Positions 34,336 through 44,423 of a stretch of DNA of 64,000 nucleotides are shown here, piece by piece. A program made the translations under genes and the position numbers. The notes under the pieces are model-generated. The model saw only the letters and a program-made list of their open reading frames with translations. It was not told the origin of the DNA and did no database searches. The stretch lies in contig NZ_BSYI01000023.1 of the NCBI RefSeq assembly GCF_030270585.1, positions 1 through 64,000 of the forward strand, in the 5' to 3' direction. The stretch is from Paralimibaculum aggregatum (GTDB lineage Bacteria > Pseudomonadota > Alphaproteobacteria > Rhodobacterales > Rhodobacteraceae). The stretch's first letter is position 1. Each line of letters opens with the position of its first letter.

Positions 34336-35946
34336 TCAGCCGGGGATCGCCACTCCGTCGCGGCCGGGATCGGCGCCGCCGTCCCAGCCGGCCGCGGTAC
34401 GGCGCAGCGCGTGCACCCCGGCGAAGCCATAGGACATCGCCGAGCGCCGGGTCGGGTAGCCCATCGCCTGCAGCTCCCGCTCGGTGCGGCGCAGCACGCG
34501 GTTGGTCAGGTCGATCGTGTCGGAGGTGGTGCAGAAGCGCGGCGCCGACACCGCCTCGAGCGCCGACATGTCGAAATCCACCGCATTCAGGATCCCCTGC
34601 AGCACCCCCATGGTGATGAAGGTGCCCCCCGGCGCGCCGATCACGAATGAGGGCCCGGCCTTGTCGACGAGCATGGTCGGGCACATCGCGGTGAAGCGCG
34701 ACTTGCCCGGCGCCAGCGAGCCGGCACGGCCCGGGCGCGGGTCGAAGACCCCCATGCAGCCGTTGTACATGAAGCCGAGCCCGTCGGTGACGACGCCCGA
34801 GGGCATGCCGATGGAATGGGTGAGTGCGACCGCGTTGCCGGCGCTGTCCACCACCGAGATATGCGTGGTGTCCTTCGACTCCTCGCCCCCCAGGTTGAGC
34901 CGCGGCACATGGGTCTTCTCGCCCCGGCGGATGCGCGCGGCCATCTCCGCGGCGAACGCCTTGGAGGCCAGCTCCTCGACCGGCACGTCGAAGAAGCGCG
35001 GGTCGCCGATGCGGGTGTCCTTCTCCACGGTGGCGATCTTCATCGCCTCGGAGACCGTCGCGATGTACTCGGCCGAGTTGTGCCCCATCGCGGACAGGTC
35101 GAAGTTTTCCAGGATGTTGAGCATCAGCACCAGCATCAGCCCGCCGCCGGGTGGCCGGTTGGTGGAGAGCCGGTGCCCGCGATAGCTCGACCAGAGCGGT
35201 TCGGTCTCGGTGGGGGCGACCTCGGCGAGATCCGCCGCCGAGAGCAGCCCGCCGTTGCGCTCCATGTCGGCCGCGATCTCCGCCGCGATGGCGCCGGTGT
35301 AGAAATCCTCCGGCCCGTGCTCGGCGATGCGCTCCAGCGTGCGGGCCATGTCCGGATTGCGCAGCCGCTCGCCGATCCGCGGCACCTCGCCGCCGGGGGC
35401 GTAGATCTTCGCCGTGGCGGGATAGCGGGTGACGAACTCGCGATGCGCCACGCGCCCGCCGCTCGGCACCTCGTCCCAGAAGGCGCGGACATGCGGGCGC
35501 ACGGCGAAGCCCTCCCGCGCATAGGCGATCGCCGGCGCGAGCAGCGCCTCGAGCGGCCTCGTGCCGAAGCGGGCGAGCGCCTCCGACAGCGCCTTCAGCG
35601 TCATCGGCGTGGTGATCGACTGGTAGCCGATCTCGTTCACCGAGCCTTCGAGCAGGAAGCCGAAGCCGTCCTCGCTCTCGCCGCGGATCAGGTGCTGCCA
35701 CATCTCCGGCCGCACTGCCTGCGGCGCGCGGCCGTGGAAGTCGAGCATCAGATGCGGTCCGCCCTCCATGCGGATCTGCATCGAGCCGAAGCCGGCGAGC
35801 CCGCACATGATCGGGTCGACCACGGTCTGCACGAGGGCGCAGGCCACCGCGGCATCCACGGCGTTGCCGCCATCGCGGAGAATGTCGGCGCCGGCCTCGG
35901 CGGCCTCGGGCTGGGGGGCGGCGATCATCGCCCTTGCGGGGGTCAT
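34336..35946 (-). CDS. Gamma-glutamyltransferase family protein, cytoplasmic type
   Basis: 536-residue Ntn-hydrolase. Thr360 in KDTTHISVVD is the autocatalytic cleavage site and nucleophile. GGNAVDAAVACA, NRPPGGGL, PRPGRAGSLAPGKS and IGAPGG are family blocks. There is no signal peptide, unlike the periplasmic E. coli Ggt, so it should act on imported gamma-glutamyl compounds. The ATG overlaps the amidase stop (ATGA). Last gene of the peptide-utilisation operon. Confidence 0.92.
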   Translation of the reverse strand: MTPARAMIAAPQPEAAEAGADILRDGGNAVDAAVACALVQTVVDPIMCGLAGFGSMQIRMEGGPHLMLDFHGRAPQAVRPEMWQHLIRGESEDGFGFLLEGSVNEIGYQSITTPMTLKALSEALARFGTRPLEALLAPAIAYAREGFAVRPHVRAFWDEVPSGGRVAHREFVTRYPATAKIYAPGGEVPRIGERLRNPDMARTLERIAEHGPEDFYTGAIAAEIAADMERNGGLLSAADLAEVAPTETEPLWSSYRGHRLSTNRPPGGGLMLVLMLNILENFDLSAMGHNSAEYIATVSEAMKIATVEKDTRIGDPRFFDVPVEELASKAFAAEMAARIRRGEKTHVPRLNLGGEESKDTTHISVVDSAGNAVALTHSIGMPSGVVTDGLGFMYNGCMGVFDPRPGRAGSLAPGKSRFTAMCPTMLVDKAGPSFVIGAPGGTFITMGVLQGILNAVDFDMSALEAVSAPRFCTTSDTIDLTNRVLRRTERELQAMGYPTRRSAMSYGFAGVHALRRTAAGWDGGADPGRDGVAIPG

Positions 35947-37385
35947 CGGGCGGCCTCCGCGAGCCGGGCGAGATCGGGCAGCGGCCGGGCGCAGCCCTCG
36001 ATGCCGGCGAGCGCCTGCTCCAGTGCCATGGCGGCGGCGAGCACCTTGCGGTCGGCCCCCATCGGCCCGAGCACCTGGATGCCGAAGGGCATGCCCTGCG
36101 CGTCCAGCCCGCAGGGCAGCACCGCGGCGGTGGCGAAGGCCATGGTCGGGGCATAGGTGATCGCCAGCCAGCGCATGTAGGTGGGCATCGGCATGCCGTC
36201 GATCTCGGAGACGAAGAGTTCGGAATGCGGGAACGGCGAGACGCTGGCCGCCGGGGCGATCAGCACGTCGTGCTTCTCGAAGAAGGCGTGCCAGCGGCGA
36301 TAGATCCGGGCCTGCTCGGCCTGCGCCCGGGCGACATCGCCGAGGGAGTATTCCAGCCCCCGCTCGCAGTTGTCGATCACGTTGCGGTCGAGCAGCTCGC
36401 GGCGGTTGTCGAGATGGTCGCGATGGGCGGCGACGAAGGCGACCCCGCGGGTGACTTCGAAGACGTCGTGCACCTCGCCCATGTCCGGATGCGCGCGTTC
36501 GAGCCGGCCGAAGAGCCCGCCGAAGCCGGCGAGGCGCTCCTCGAAGACCGCGGCGATCTCCTGCGCGATCGGGGCGCAGCCGAGATCCACCGAGGCGGCG
36601 ACGCGCAGGCTCGAAAGATCGGCCGGCCGGATCGGGTCCGCCACCGCCGCGACGCCGGGGTGCGAGAACGGGTCGCGCGGGTCATGCACCGCCATGGCGG
36701 CGGTGAGCAGATGGGTGTCCGCCATGTCGCGGCCCATGGCGCCGTTGACGCCGAAGGGGCTGAGCACCGCCGCGGCGCCGGGCAGGGGGGCGACGCCGAG
36801 CGAGGGGCGGAAGCCGGCGATGCCGCAGAACGCCGCCGGGGTGCGCACGCTGCCGCCATAGTCCGAGCCGGTGGCGAGCGGCGCCATGCCGGTGGCCAGC
36901 GCCACCGCCGAGCCACCCGAGGAGCCGGCGCAGGTGCGCGCCGGGTCGAAGGGGTTGCCGGTGGGGCCGAAGAGCCGGTTGGTGGAGTTCGCCCCGGCGC
37001 CGAATTCCGGCAGGTTGGTCTTGGCGAAGATCACCGCGCCGGCCGCGCGCAGCCGCGCCATGCCGGGTTCGTCTTCCTCCGGCACGGCATCCTTGAAGAT
37101 CAGCGAGCCATGGGTGGTGCGCATCCCCCTGGTCGCGCGGTTGTCCTTGGCGGCGAGCGGCAGCCCGTGCAGCGGCCCCAGCGCATCGCCCCGCATCACC
37201 GCGGCCTCGGCCGCGCGCGCATCGGCCAGCGCGGCGTCGGGGTCGAGCGTGACGATGGCGTTCAGCGCCGGGTCCACCGCGGCGATGCGGTCGAGGCAGC
37301 TCTGCATCAGCTCGACCGGCGAGAGAGCGCGAGCCCCGATCAGGCGCCGCGCCGCCACCGCGGAGAGGTCGCAGGGCGCGGTCAT
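35943..37385 (-). CDS. Amidase signature family protein
   Basis: 480 residues with the Lys-Ser-Ser triad of the amidase signature family: Lys80 (LPLAAKDN), Ser155 (AGSSGGSA) and nucleophile Ser179 (DYGGSVRTPAAFCG). It hydrolyses an amide of unknown identity; gatA is unlikely because gatB and gatC are absent and the operon is catabolic. It overlaps the M20 gene upstream and the gamma-glutamyltransferase downstream, each by ATGA. Confidence 0.9.
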   Translation of the reverse strand: MTAPCDLSAVAARRLIGARALSPVELMQSCLDRIAAVDPALNAIVTLDPDAALADARAAEAAVMRGDALGPLHGLPLAAKDNRATRGMRTTHGSLIFKDAVPEEDEPGMARLRAAGAVIFAKTNLPEFGAGANSTNRLFGPTGNPFDPARTCAGSSGGSAVALATGMAPLATGSDYGGSVRTPAAFCGIAGFRPSLGVAPLPGAAAVLSPFGVNGAMGRDMADTHLLTAAMAVHDPRDPFSHPGVAAVADPIRPADLSSLRVAASVDLGCAPIAQEIAAVFEERLAGFGGLFGRLERAHPDMGEVHDVFEVTRGVAFVAAHRDHLDNRRELLDRNVIDNCERGLEYSLGDVARAQAEQARIYRRWHAFFEKHDVLIAPAASVSPFPHSELFVSEIDGMPMPTYMRWLAITYAPTMAFATAAVLPCGLDAQGMPFGIQVLGPMGADRKVLAAAMALEQALAGIEGCARPLPDLARLAEAAR

Positions 37386-38785
37386 GCCGGGCCCCCGCTC
37401 TCGCCGAGATCCCAGTAAAGCGCGGTCATCAGCTCCATCGCCTCGCGGCAGACCGGCAGCAGCACATGCTCGTCGGGCGCGTGCTGCGAGCAGCCGGCAT
37501 AGGAATGCGGCACCCAGATCGCCGGCTGGCCCAGGAGGTCGGTGAAGAGGTCGTTGCAGATCGAGCCGCCCATCTGCGGCAGCACCGCCGGCGCCTGGCC
37601 GGACTGGCGCTGGATCGCCTCGCGCACCCAGGCGGCCCAGGGCGCATCCGGTTCGGTCCGACTCGCGGCAAAGCCCGCCGCATTGCCCGCCGGCGGCTCG
37701 GAGACGCGCACCGCGCCGTGAAAGCCCTCCCGCTCGAGATGGCGGCGCAGTGCCGGCAGCACGTCCCCGGCGTCGGTGCCCTTGATGAAGCGGAGCTGGC
37801 AATGCGCCCGCGCCCAGGGGGCGATGGCGTTGACCGGGCTCTCCGGGATGCCCGAGAGCATCGCGAGCACCGCGAACGAGTTCCAGGCATAGACCCGCTC
37901 GGCCGGGGTGAGATCGGGCTCGCCCCAGTCCGGCTCCACCTCGGGCCCGCCGGCGCCGCCGTCGAGCTCGACACCGTCGAGCAACTCGCGCACCAGCGGG
38001 CGGATCGGCTCCGGCCGCCATTCCGGCACCCGGATCTCGCCGCGCGGCGAGACGATGGTGGCGATGGCATGGGCCAGGATCGTCGCCGGATCGGCCAGCG
38101 CGCCGCCCCAGTTGCCGGAATGGTGCCCGCCCTCGCGCAGGTCGCAGACCAGGTCGAAATTCACCGCGCCGCGGTTGCCGAGGGAGATCGTCGGCCGGTC
38201 CGGGCGCACCCTTGGCCCGTCGGAGCCGATGAAGACATCCGCCGCGAAATCCGCCTTGTGCGCCGCGATCACCTCGCGCAGGCCGCGCGAGCCGTTCTCT
38301 TCGCCCATCTCGATCAGCATCTTGGCGTTGAAGCCGAGATGCCCGCGGACCTCGAGCACGGTCGCCATGGCGCGGATGTCGATCAGGTGCTGGCCCTTGT
38401 TGTCGGCGGTGCCGCGGCCATAGAGCCGGTCGCCGTCGCGGGCGAGCTGCCAGGGGCCGGCGCCCTTGGTCCACTTGTCGTCGAGCCCGCGGATCACGTC
38501 GCCATGGCCATAGCCGAGCACGGTGGGCAGCTCCGCGCCCTCGTGGCGGGTGGCCAGCAGCACCGGGCCGCAGCCCTCGAAGGGGTTCTCCAGCATGTCG
38601 CAGGCGAAGCCGAGATCGGCCAGCATCGGCACGATCTCCTGGCAGAGATAGCGCCGGCAATGGGGCAGGCCCTCGGGCACCTGGCTCTCGGAGGGGATCG
38701 CGACGAGGCGGGCGAGCTCCGCCTCGAACTCGCCATTGTCGACATAGGCCGTTGCCCTGGCCAGGGCATCGGAACGGGCGCTCAT
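37382..38785 (-). CDS. M20 family metallopeptidase / dipeptidase-like
   Basis: 467-residue di-zinc peptidase. Metal-site motifs are YGHGDVIRG, GTADNKGQ and MGEENGSRG, with a lid domain in between and a C-terminal HAPDEH-type His. In metal motif 1, HxD is present as HGD. M20 relatives in peptide operons cleave dipeptides or deacylate amino acids. It overlaps the ABC ATPase stop by ATGA. Confidence 0.9.
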   Translation of the reverse strand: MSARSDALARATAYVDNGEFEAELARLVAIPSESQVPEGLPHCRRYLCQEIVPMLADLGFACDMLENPFEGCGPVLLATRHEGAELPTVLGYGHGDVIRGLDDKWTKGAGPWQLARDGDRLYGRGTADNKGQHLIDIRAMATVLEVRGHLGFNAKMLIEMGEENGSRGLREVIAAHKADFAADVFIGSDGPRVRPDRPTISLGNRGAVNFDLVCDLREGGHHSGNWGGALADPATILAHAIATIVSPRGEIRVPEWRPEPIRPLVRELLDGVELDGGAGGPEVEPDWGEPDLTPAERVYAWNSFAVLAMLSGIPESPVNAIAPWARAHCQLRFIKGTDAGDVLPALRRHLEREGFHGAVRVSEPPAGNAAGFAASRTEPDAPWAAWVREAIQRQSGQAPAVLPQMGGSICNDLFTDLLGQPAIWVPHSYAGCSQHAPDEHVLLPVCREAMELMTALYWDLGESGGPA

Positions 38786-39774
38786 CGGGTGGTCTCCTCC
38801 TCGGGCTCGTCATGTTGGTCAGGCGCGTGCAGCAGGCATTCGACCATGCCGTCGCCGATGCGAAGCGGGTCCGGCGCCACGGTGCAGCAGCGCGGCATCG
38901 CCTTCGGGCAGCGCGGGTGGAAGCTGCAGCCGGCGGGGATCTCCAGCGGGTTGGGGAAGGCGGCGCCGAGATGGGTGTCCGGGATGCCGAGGGAGGGGTC
39001 CGGCGTCAGCACCGAATCGAGCAGCGCCCGCGCATAGGGGTGGCGGGCCTCGGCGAACAGCCCGGCGGTGGGCCGCTCCTCGACGATGCGGCCGAGATAC
39101 ATCACCGCGACGCGGCTCGCCATGTGCTCGACCACCGAGAGATCGTGCGAAATCAGCAGGTAGGTCAGGCCGAATTCGCGCTGCAGGTCCTGCAAGAGGT
39201 TGAGGATCTGCGACTGCACCGAGACGTCGAGCGCCGAGGTCGGCTCGTCGCAGATGATGATCGAGGGCCGGTTGATCAGCGCGCGGGCGATGGCGACACG
39301 CTGGCGCTGCCCGCCGGAGAGCTGGTTGGGATAGCTGTCGACCACCCGCGCGGGCAGGCCGACGAGATCCATCGTCTCGGTCACGCGCCTGGCGATCTCG
39401 GCGCCGCCGAGATCGGTCTGCACCCGGAGCGGCAGGCCGATGATGGTGCCGATCGACTTGCGCGGGTTGAGCGAGGAATAGGGGTCCTGGAAGATCGGCT
39501 GGATGCGGCGTGCGGTCTCCAGCCGGTCCTGCCCCGAGATCGGCGCGCCCTCGAGCAGGATCTCGCCCTCGCTCGGCGGCATCAGCCCGAGGAGGAGCTT
39601 GGCCAGCGTGCTCTTGCCGCAGCCGCTCTCGCCCACCAGGCCGACCACCTCGCCGCGGCGGATGGTGAAATCCACCCCGCGCACCGCATGCAGCGCGCGC
39701 CGGGGCTTCATGAAACCGCCGGAGACGGAGAAGCTTCGCCGCACGCCGCGGGCCTCGAGCACGGTCTCGCTCAT
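38782..39774 (-). CDS. Oligopeptide/dipeptide ABC transporter ATP-binding protein (DppF/OppF type)
   Basis: 330 residues: Walker [11 protein letters not shown], signature LSGGQRQRVAIARAL, Walker B IIICDEPTSALD, and the C-terminal oligo_HPY extension with the Cys cluster CSFHPRCPKAMPRC seen in DppD/DppF. It powers the DppBC-like permease together with the preceding ATPase. The ATG overlaps that gene by ATGA. Confidence 0.94.
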   Translation of the reverse strand: MSETVLEARGVRRSFSVSGGFMKPRRALHAVRGVDFTIRRGEVVGLVGESGCGKSTLAKLLLGLMPPSEGEILLEGAPISGQDRLETARRIQPIFQDPYSSLNPRKSIGTIIGLPLRVQTDLGGAEIARRVTETMDLVGLPARVVDSYPNQLSGGQRQRVAIARALINRPSIIICDEPTSALDVSVQSQILNLLQDLQREFGLTYLLISHDLSVVEHMASRVAVMYLGRIVEERPTAGLFAEARHPYARALLDSVLTPDPSLGIPDTHLGAAFPNPLEIPAGCSFHPRCPKAMPRCCTVAPDPLRIGDGMVECLLHAPDQHDEPEEETTR

Positions 39775-40775
39775 GCCGGCGCCTCTTGGGTTGCGGGGGT
39801 CTCGGGATCGAGCACGCAGCGATAGCGGTGCCCGCTGCCGCTGCCGTCGCGCAGCGCGATGTCGCCCTTGCGGCAGCGCGGCTCGACCAGCGCGCAGCGA
39901 TCGGCGAAATGGCAGCCCTCCATGCGCCCGATCAGCGAGGGCACGACGCCGGGGATCGCGCCCAGATGCTCGCCCGGGCGGCTGCGGCCGGGGATCGGGA
40001 TGCAGCTCAGCAGCCCGCGCGTGTAGGGATGGCTCGGCGCGCCGTAGATCTGTGCCGCGGTGCCGGTCTCGACGATCTGCCCGGCATACATCACCGCCAC
40101 CCGGTCGGCGACGCGGGCCACCACGCCGAGATCGTGGGTGATCAGGATCATGCCGGCGTGGAACTCGCGCTGCAGCTCGGCCATCAGGTGCAGGATCTGC
40201 GCCTGGATGGTGACGTCGAGCGCGGTGGTCGGCTCGTCGGCGATCAGCAGATCGGGGTTGCAGATCAGCGCCATGGCGATCATCACCCGCTGGCGCAGCC
40301 CGCCCGAGAGCTGGTGCGGATACTGCCCGAGCCGGCTCGCCGCCGCGGTGATGCCGACCCGCTCCAGCATCTCCACCGCGCGCTCGCGCACCTCGCGGCG
40401 CGAGAGCCGGGTGTGCCGCTCGAGCGGCTCGGCGAGCTGGTCGCCGATGGTGTAGGCCGGGTTCAGCGAGGTCATCGGCTCCTGGAAGATCATCGACATC
40501 CGGTTGCCGCGGATATCCGACATCGCCCGCTCCGACTTGCCCGCCAGCTCCTCGCCGAGCAGCGAGAGCCGCCGCGCCCGCCGCTCCGCCCGCGAGGGCA
40601 GCAGCCCCATCAGCGAGAGCGAGGTCAGCGACTTGCCGCAGCCCGACTCGCCGACGATGGCCAGCGTCTCGCCGCGGGCGACGGTGAGAGAGACCTCCTG
40701 TACCGGGTGCAGCATCCCCCCCGTGACTGGGATATCGACGCTCAGCCCCTCGACCTCGAGTACCTGCTCTGCCAT
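39771..40775 (-). CDS. Oligopeptide/dipeptide ABC transporter ATP-binding protein (DppD/OppD type)
   Basis: 334 residues: Walker [11 protein letters not shown], signature [15 protein letters not shown], Walker [13 protein letters not shown], and the oligo_HPY tail with [14 protein letters not shown]. Partner of the DppF-type ATPase. It starts 3 nt after the permease stop. The signature reads LSGGL where LSGGM is common in DppD. Confidence 0.94.
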   Translation of the reverse strand: MAEQVLEVEGLSVDIPVTGGMLHPVQEVSLTVARGETLAIVGESGCGKSLTSLSLMGLLPSRAERRARRLSLLGEELAGKSERAMSDIRGNRMSMIFQEPMTSLNPAYTIGDQLAEPLERHTRLSRREVRERAVEMLERVGITAAASRLGQYPHQLSGGLRQRVMIAMALICNPDLLIADEPTTALDVTIQAQILHLMAELQREFHAGMILITHDLGVVARVADRVAVMYAGQIVETGTAAQIYGAPSHPYTRGLLSCIPIPGRSRPGEHLGAIPGVVPSLIGRMEGCHFADRCALVEPRCRKGDIALRDGSGSGHRYRCVLDPETPATQEAPA

Positions 40776-40778
40776 GGC

Positions 40779-41690
40779 TCAGCTCCGGTTCTCGGGCGCG
40801 GTGACGTCGCGCAGCCCGTCGCCCAGCAGGTTGATCGAGAGCACCAGCAGGAAGAGCGCGGCGCCGGGGATGGCGATCAGCCAGCCGTCGAAGAACATCA
40901 GCCCCTTGGCCTCGGAGATCATCAGCCCCCAGGATGGCTCGGGCGGCTGCACGCCGAGCCCGAGGAAGGAGAGCGCCGCCTCGAGCAGGATCGCATGGGC
41001 CATCTCGACGGTGGCGACGACGATCAGGCTGTTCATCACGTTGGGCATGATCTCCGAGAGGATGATCCGCGCCCGCGAGCAGCCGATGGCCTCTGCCGCG
41101 GTGACGAAATCGCGCCCGCGGAGCTGCATCGTCGCCGCCCGCATCACCACCGCGAAACGGTCCCAGATCAGGAGCCCGAGCACCCAGATCACCACGCTGA
41201 GCGAGGAGCCGACGAGGCTCACCACCGCGATCGCCACCAGCACCACCGGCAGCGAGAGCCGGGTGGTGATGATGAAGTTGCACACCATGTCGACCCGGCC
41301 GCCGAAATAGCCCCCGGCGACGCCGATGGCGGTGCCGATCACCATGGAGATCAGCATCGCCGCGAAGCCGATCAGCAGCGAGATCCGCGCGCCGTAGAGC
41401 AGCCGGGAGAGATAGTCCCGCCCGAGCTGGTCGGTGCCGAGCGGATGTTCCCAGGTCGCCTTGGCGCTGTCGAACCACACCGGCGGGATCAGCTTGCGGT
41501 CGAGCACCTGGTCGAACGGGTCGTGCGGCGCGACCATCGGCGCCAGCAGCGCCATGGCGAAGATCCCGATCAGGATCACCGCGCCGAGCACGAAGCCGGC
41601 ATGGCCGAAGGCGCGGCCGCGCATCCGGGCGGCAGGGGAGGGGGCGAGCACGGCCTCGGCCGCGCCGGTCACGGGGTCGGTCACGGCCAT
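40779..41690 (-). CDS. Peptide ABC transporter permease (DppC/OppC type)
   Basis: 303-residue inner-membrane permease: an N-terminal cytoplasmic stretch and helix, DQLGRDYLSRLLYGARISLLIG as the OppC-like entry region, and the EAA coupling loop EAIGCSRARIILSEIMPN. About six transmembrane segments. It starts 1 nt after the DppB-type stop. Confidence 0.93.
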   Translation of the reverse strand: MAVTDPVTGAAEAVLAPSPAARMRGRAFGHAGFVLGAVILIGIFAMALLAPMVAPHDPFDQVLDRKLIPPVWFDSAKATWEHPLGTDQLGRDYLSRLLYGARISLLIGFAAMLISMVIGTAIGVAGGYFGGRVDMVCNFIITTRLSLPVVLVAIAVVSLVGSSLSVVIWVLGLLIWDRFAVVMRAATMQLRGRDFVTAAEAIGCSRARIILSEIMPNVMNSLIVVATVEMAHAILLEAALSFLGLGVQPPEPSWGLMISEAKGLMFFDGWLIAIPGAALFLLVLSINLLGDGLRDVTAPENRS

Positions 41691-41691
41691 G

Positions 41692-42609
41692 TCAGGCGGT
41701 CCTCAGACGGGGGTCGAGCCAGGCGTTCAGCATGTCGGCCAGGAAGGTGAGCAGGATGTAGAACACCGAAAGCACCAGCACGATGGCCTGCATCATCGGC
41801 AGATCGGCGCGCTGGATGCTCTCCCAGGCGAGATAGCCGAGCCCGTTGATGGCGAAGATCGTCTCGATCACGATGGAGCCGCCGAGCATGAAGCCGAACT
41901 GCACCGCGGCGAGGCTGACCACCGGGATGATCGCGTTCCTGAGCGCGTGCTTGAACAGCACGGTATGCGGGCGCAGGCCCTTGGCGCGGGCGGTGCGGAT
42001 ATAGTCGGTCGCCAGCACGTCGAGCATGCCGGCCCGGGTCAGCCGCATCACCGCCGGCGTCACGTAATAGCCGAGCGCGATCGAGGGCATCACGAAATTC
42101 GCCCAGCTGTCGGATCCGGTGATCGGCAGCAGCCGCCAGGTGATGCCGAACCAGAGCACCATGGTCAGCGCGAACCAGAAGGAGGGCATCGCCTGCCCGA
42201 TCACCGCGATGGTCAGCGCCAGCCGGTCGATCAGGCTGTTGGGCCGGATCGCCGCCAGCACGCCGAGCGGGATCGACAGCACCAGCGCGAAGGTCAGCGC
42301 GCAGGCGCCGAGCAGCATCGTCGTCGGCAGCCGCTCGAAGATCACTTCGGCGACCGGCGCCTTCAGATAGTGCGACTGGCCGAAATCGCCGGTCAGCGCG
42401 CGGCCGAGCCAGTCGAGATACTGCACGAGGATCGGCCGGTCATAGCCGTAGTAGCGCCGGATCGACTCGATGTCCTCCTCGGTGGCGGATTCGCCGGCCA
42501 GCGCCACCGCCGGATCGCCCGAGAGATAGATCATCGAGAAGGTGATGAGCGAGACGGTGAGTGCAACAAGTACCGCGACACCGAGCCGTCTCAGCAGATA
42601 GGCGAGCAT
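41692..42609 (-). CDS. Peptide ABC transporter permease (DppB/OppB type)
   Basis: 305-residue permease with the DppB N-terminus (MLAYLLRRLGVAVLVALTVS), a periplasmic loop, and the coupling loop RTARAKGLRPHTVLFKHALRN. About six transmembrane segments. It follows the binding-protein gene after an 87-bp gap that holds a strong hairpin. Confidence 0.93.
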   Translation of the reverse strand: MLAYLLRRLGVAVLVALTVSLITFSMIYLSGDPAVALAGESATEEDIESIRRYYGYDRPILVQYLDWLGRALTGDFGQSHYLKAPVAEVIFERLPTTMLLGACALTFALVLSIPLGVLAAIRPNSLIDRLALTIAVIGQAMPSFWFALTMVLWFGITWRLLPITGSDSWANFVMPSIALGYYVTPAVMRLTRAGMLDVLATDYIRTARAKGLRPHTVLFKHALRNAIIPVVSLAAVQFGFMLGGSIVIETIFAINGLGYLAWESIQRADLPMMQAIVLVLSVFYILLTFLADMLNAWLDPRLRTA

Positions 42610-42640
42610 GGCTGGGGCCCTCCGCCCTGGCTGATCCTGG

Positions 42641-42682
42641 CCAGTCCGCCACCGGCGCCCGCAGACGCCGGGAGCGGACTGG
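42641..42682 (-). other. Intercistronic hairpin after the peptide-binding-protein gene
   Basis: Outer stem CCAGTCCGC / GCGGACTGG (42641-42649 and 42674-42682) with an inner stem CCGGCG / CGCCGG (42652-42657 and 42666-42671). No T-run. Its position after the binding-protein gene parallels the hairpin at 17964-17994 and suggests the same message-stabilising role. Confidence 0.6.
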
Positions 42683-42696
42683 CTCGGACGCCGGTC

Positions 42697-44235
42697 TTAC
42701 TTCCAGGAGGCCGCGTAGAAGCGCGGGATCTCGTCGGAGGTCGGCTCGAAGTTCAGGTCCTGCGAGAAGGCGTAGTATTTCGCATAGGTGAACATCGGCA
42801 GCCAGTAGAGCTCGCCCGAGATCTTCGAGAGCGCCTTCTTGTAGACCTCCTTGCGGACCGCCGGGTCGGTGGTGGTGTCACCCTCCTTCAGGAGCGCGAT
42901 GACCTCCTCGTCCTTGGCCGGGTCGTCGCGCCCGCCGGAGAAGAAGTGGCTGGTGCTGGCCGAGATGTCGGGGATCGAGTTGGAGCCCCAGGTCATGTGG
43001 TTGATCGGCGCCTTGCCCTCCCAGACGAGGTCGCGCAGCGCGCGATACTGCAGGAAGGTGAGCTTGGCCTTGATGCCGACGCGCGCCAGATCGCCGATCA
43101 CCGCCTCGGTGAACTCGCGCTGGCGATAGGCATAGATGTCGAACTCGAAGCCGTCCGGGTAGCCCGCCTCGGCGAGCAGCGCCTTGGCCTTCTCCGGGTC
43201 ATACTCCCACTGCGGCACGTCGTCGGTGCAGCCGAACTGGTCCGGATGGCAGGCGGCATGGATCACCACCGAGGCCGGGCCGACGAGGTTGCGCGTGATC
43301 GACTCGCGGTTGATCGCATGGGCCACGGCCTGGCGCACCTTGGGGTTCGTGAAGACATCGGTTCCGGAGGTGCCCTCCACGTCGAAGGCCATGTAGGAGA
43401 TCCGCATGGTCTTGGCGTTGGCCACCGTGATCTGGCCGGTCTCCTCGAGCCGCTCGGCCTGGTCCTTCGGCACGTCCCAGATCCAGTCGATGCCGCCGGT
43501 GAGCAGCTCGGCGATCTGGGTGTTGGGTTCCTTCAGCGTGCGGAAATGGATCTTGGAGATCGCCGGGCTGCCCTTCGGCCCGCCCGCGAAATAGTCCGGG
43601 TTGGCCTCCCAGTGCACGTATTCGCCGGCCTTCACGTCGACCGCCTTGTAGGGGCCGGTGCCGACCGGGGCGACCGCGGCATAGTCCTTCTTGCCGTCGG
43701 CGCCGACCGGGGCGCTGTCGTAGTGGCCCTCCGGCACGATGAAGACCGCGCCCGCCATGTAGGCCAGCGCCGCCGGGAAGGGCGCGTTCAGATGGATGCG
43801 CACCGTGTTGTCGCCGGTGACCTCCGCGCTCTTCATCCAGTTGACGTTCTTGATGGTCAGCACGCCGCTGTCCTCGGCGACGACGTGGTTGACCGTGTAG
43901 GCCACGTCCTCCGGCCCGAAGCTGGTGCCGTCATGGAAGCTCACGCCCTCGCGCAACGTGATGTCCATGGTCATGTTGTCGACCCATTCCCACTCGGTCG
44001 CCAGCAGCGGCTCGTATTCGCCGGTCTCGAGGTTGCGGAACAGGAGCGCATCCCAGCCGAGATGGCCCATGATCACCAGTTCGCGGGTGTTGTTGTAATA
44101 GGGGTCGACGACGGCCACCTCGCGGTCGGTCGACCAGACGAGCGTGTCGTTGGCCTTGCCGGCCTGCGCCGGGCCGGCAAGCGCGCAGGCTAGCGCGGTT
44201 GCGGCGCCGAGCGCGGCATATCCACTGGCTCTCAT
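42697..44235 (-). CDS. Peptide-type extracellular solute-binding protein (family 5)
   Basis: 512 residues with a signal peptide (about 1-26, ending AQA-GK) and the SBP_bac_5 fold (DTLVWSTDREVAVVDPY, GVSFHDGTSFGPEDVAYT, KVRQAVAHAINRESI). It captures peptides or other ligands for the DppBCDF-like system and heads the eight-gene operon. A perfect AGGAGGT site serves either ATG 44235 (spacing 10) or GTG 44241 (spacing 4). Confidence 0.93.
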   Translation of the reverse strand: MRASGYAALGAATALACALAGPAQAGKANDTLVWSTDREVAVVDPYYNNTRELVIMGHLGWDALLFRNLETGEYEPLLATEWEWVDNMTMDITLREGVSFHDGTSFGPEDVAYTVNHVVAEDSGVLTIKNVNWMKSAEVTGDNTVRIHLNAPFPAALAYMAGAVFIVPEGHYDSAPVGADGKKDYAAVAPVGTGPYKAVDVKAGEYVHWEANPDYFAGGPKGSPAISKIHFRTLKEPNTQIAELLTGGIDWIWDVPKDQAERLEETGQITVANAKTMRISYMAFDVEGTSGTDVFTNPKVRQAVAHAINRESITRNLVGPASVVIHAACHPDQFGCTDDVPQWEYDPEKAKALLAEAGYPDGFEFDIYAYRQREFTEAVIGDLARVGIKAKLTFLQYRALRDLVWEGKAPINHMTWGSNSIPDISASTSHFFSGGRDDPAKDEEVIALLKEGDTTTDPAVRKEVYKKALSKISGELYWLPMFTYAKYYAFSQDLNFEPTSDEIPRFYAASWK

Positions 44236-44423
44236 GGTCACGATACCTCCTGTTGGAACGGTTGAACCCTGTCAATGCGTTGCGGTGCGGCCGGTCTCTC
44301 CGCCGGCCTTGCGCGATCACTCTGGCACCCGTGAAAGCTGTGGGCAAGCGTCGAGCGTGCCCGATTTTCGCGGCGCCGCTCGGAGGGCTCGCATCTCGGA
44401 CCGCAACCGTTAGGATGGCGGCC

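Noticed and set aside
32500-34616. Open frames of 90-320 codons around the IS66 region taken as possible intact genes
   Set aside because: Each contains only pieces of transposase homology mixed with out-of-frame sequence; the region is a decayed element, not intact genes.
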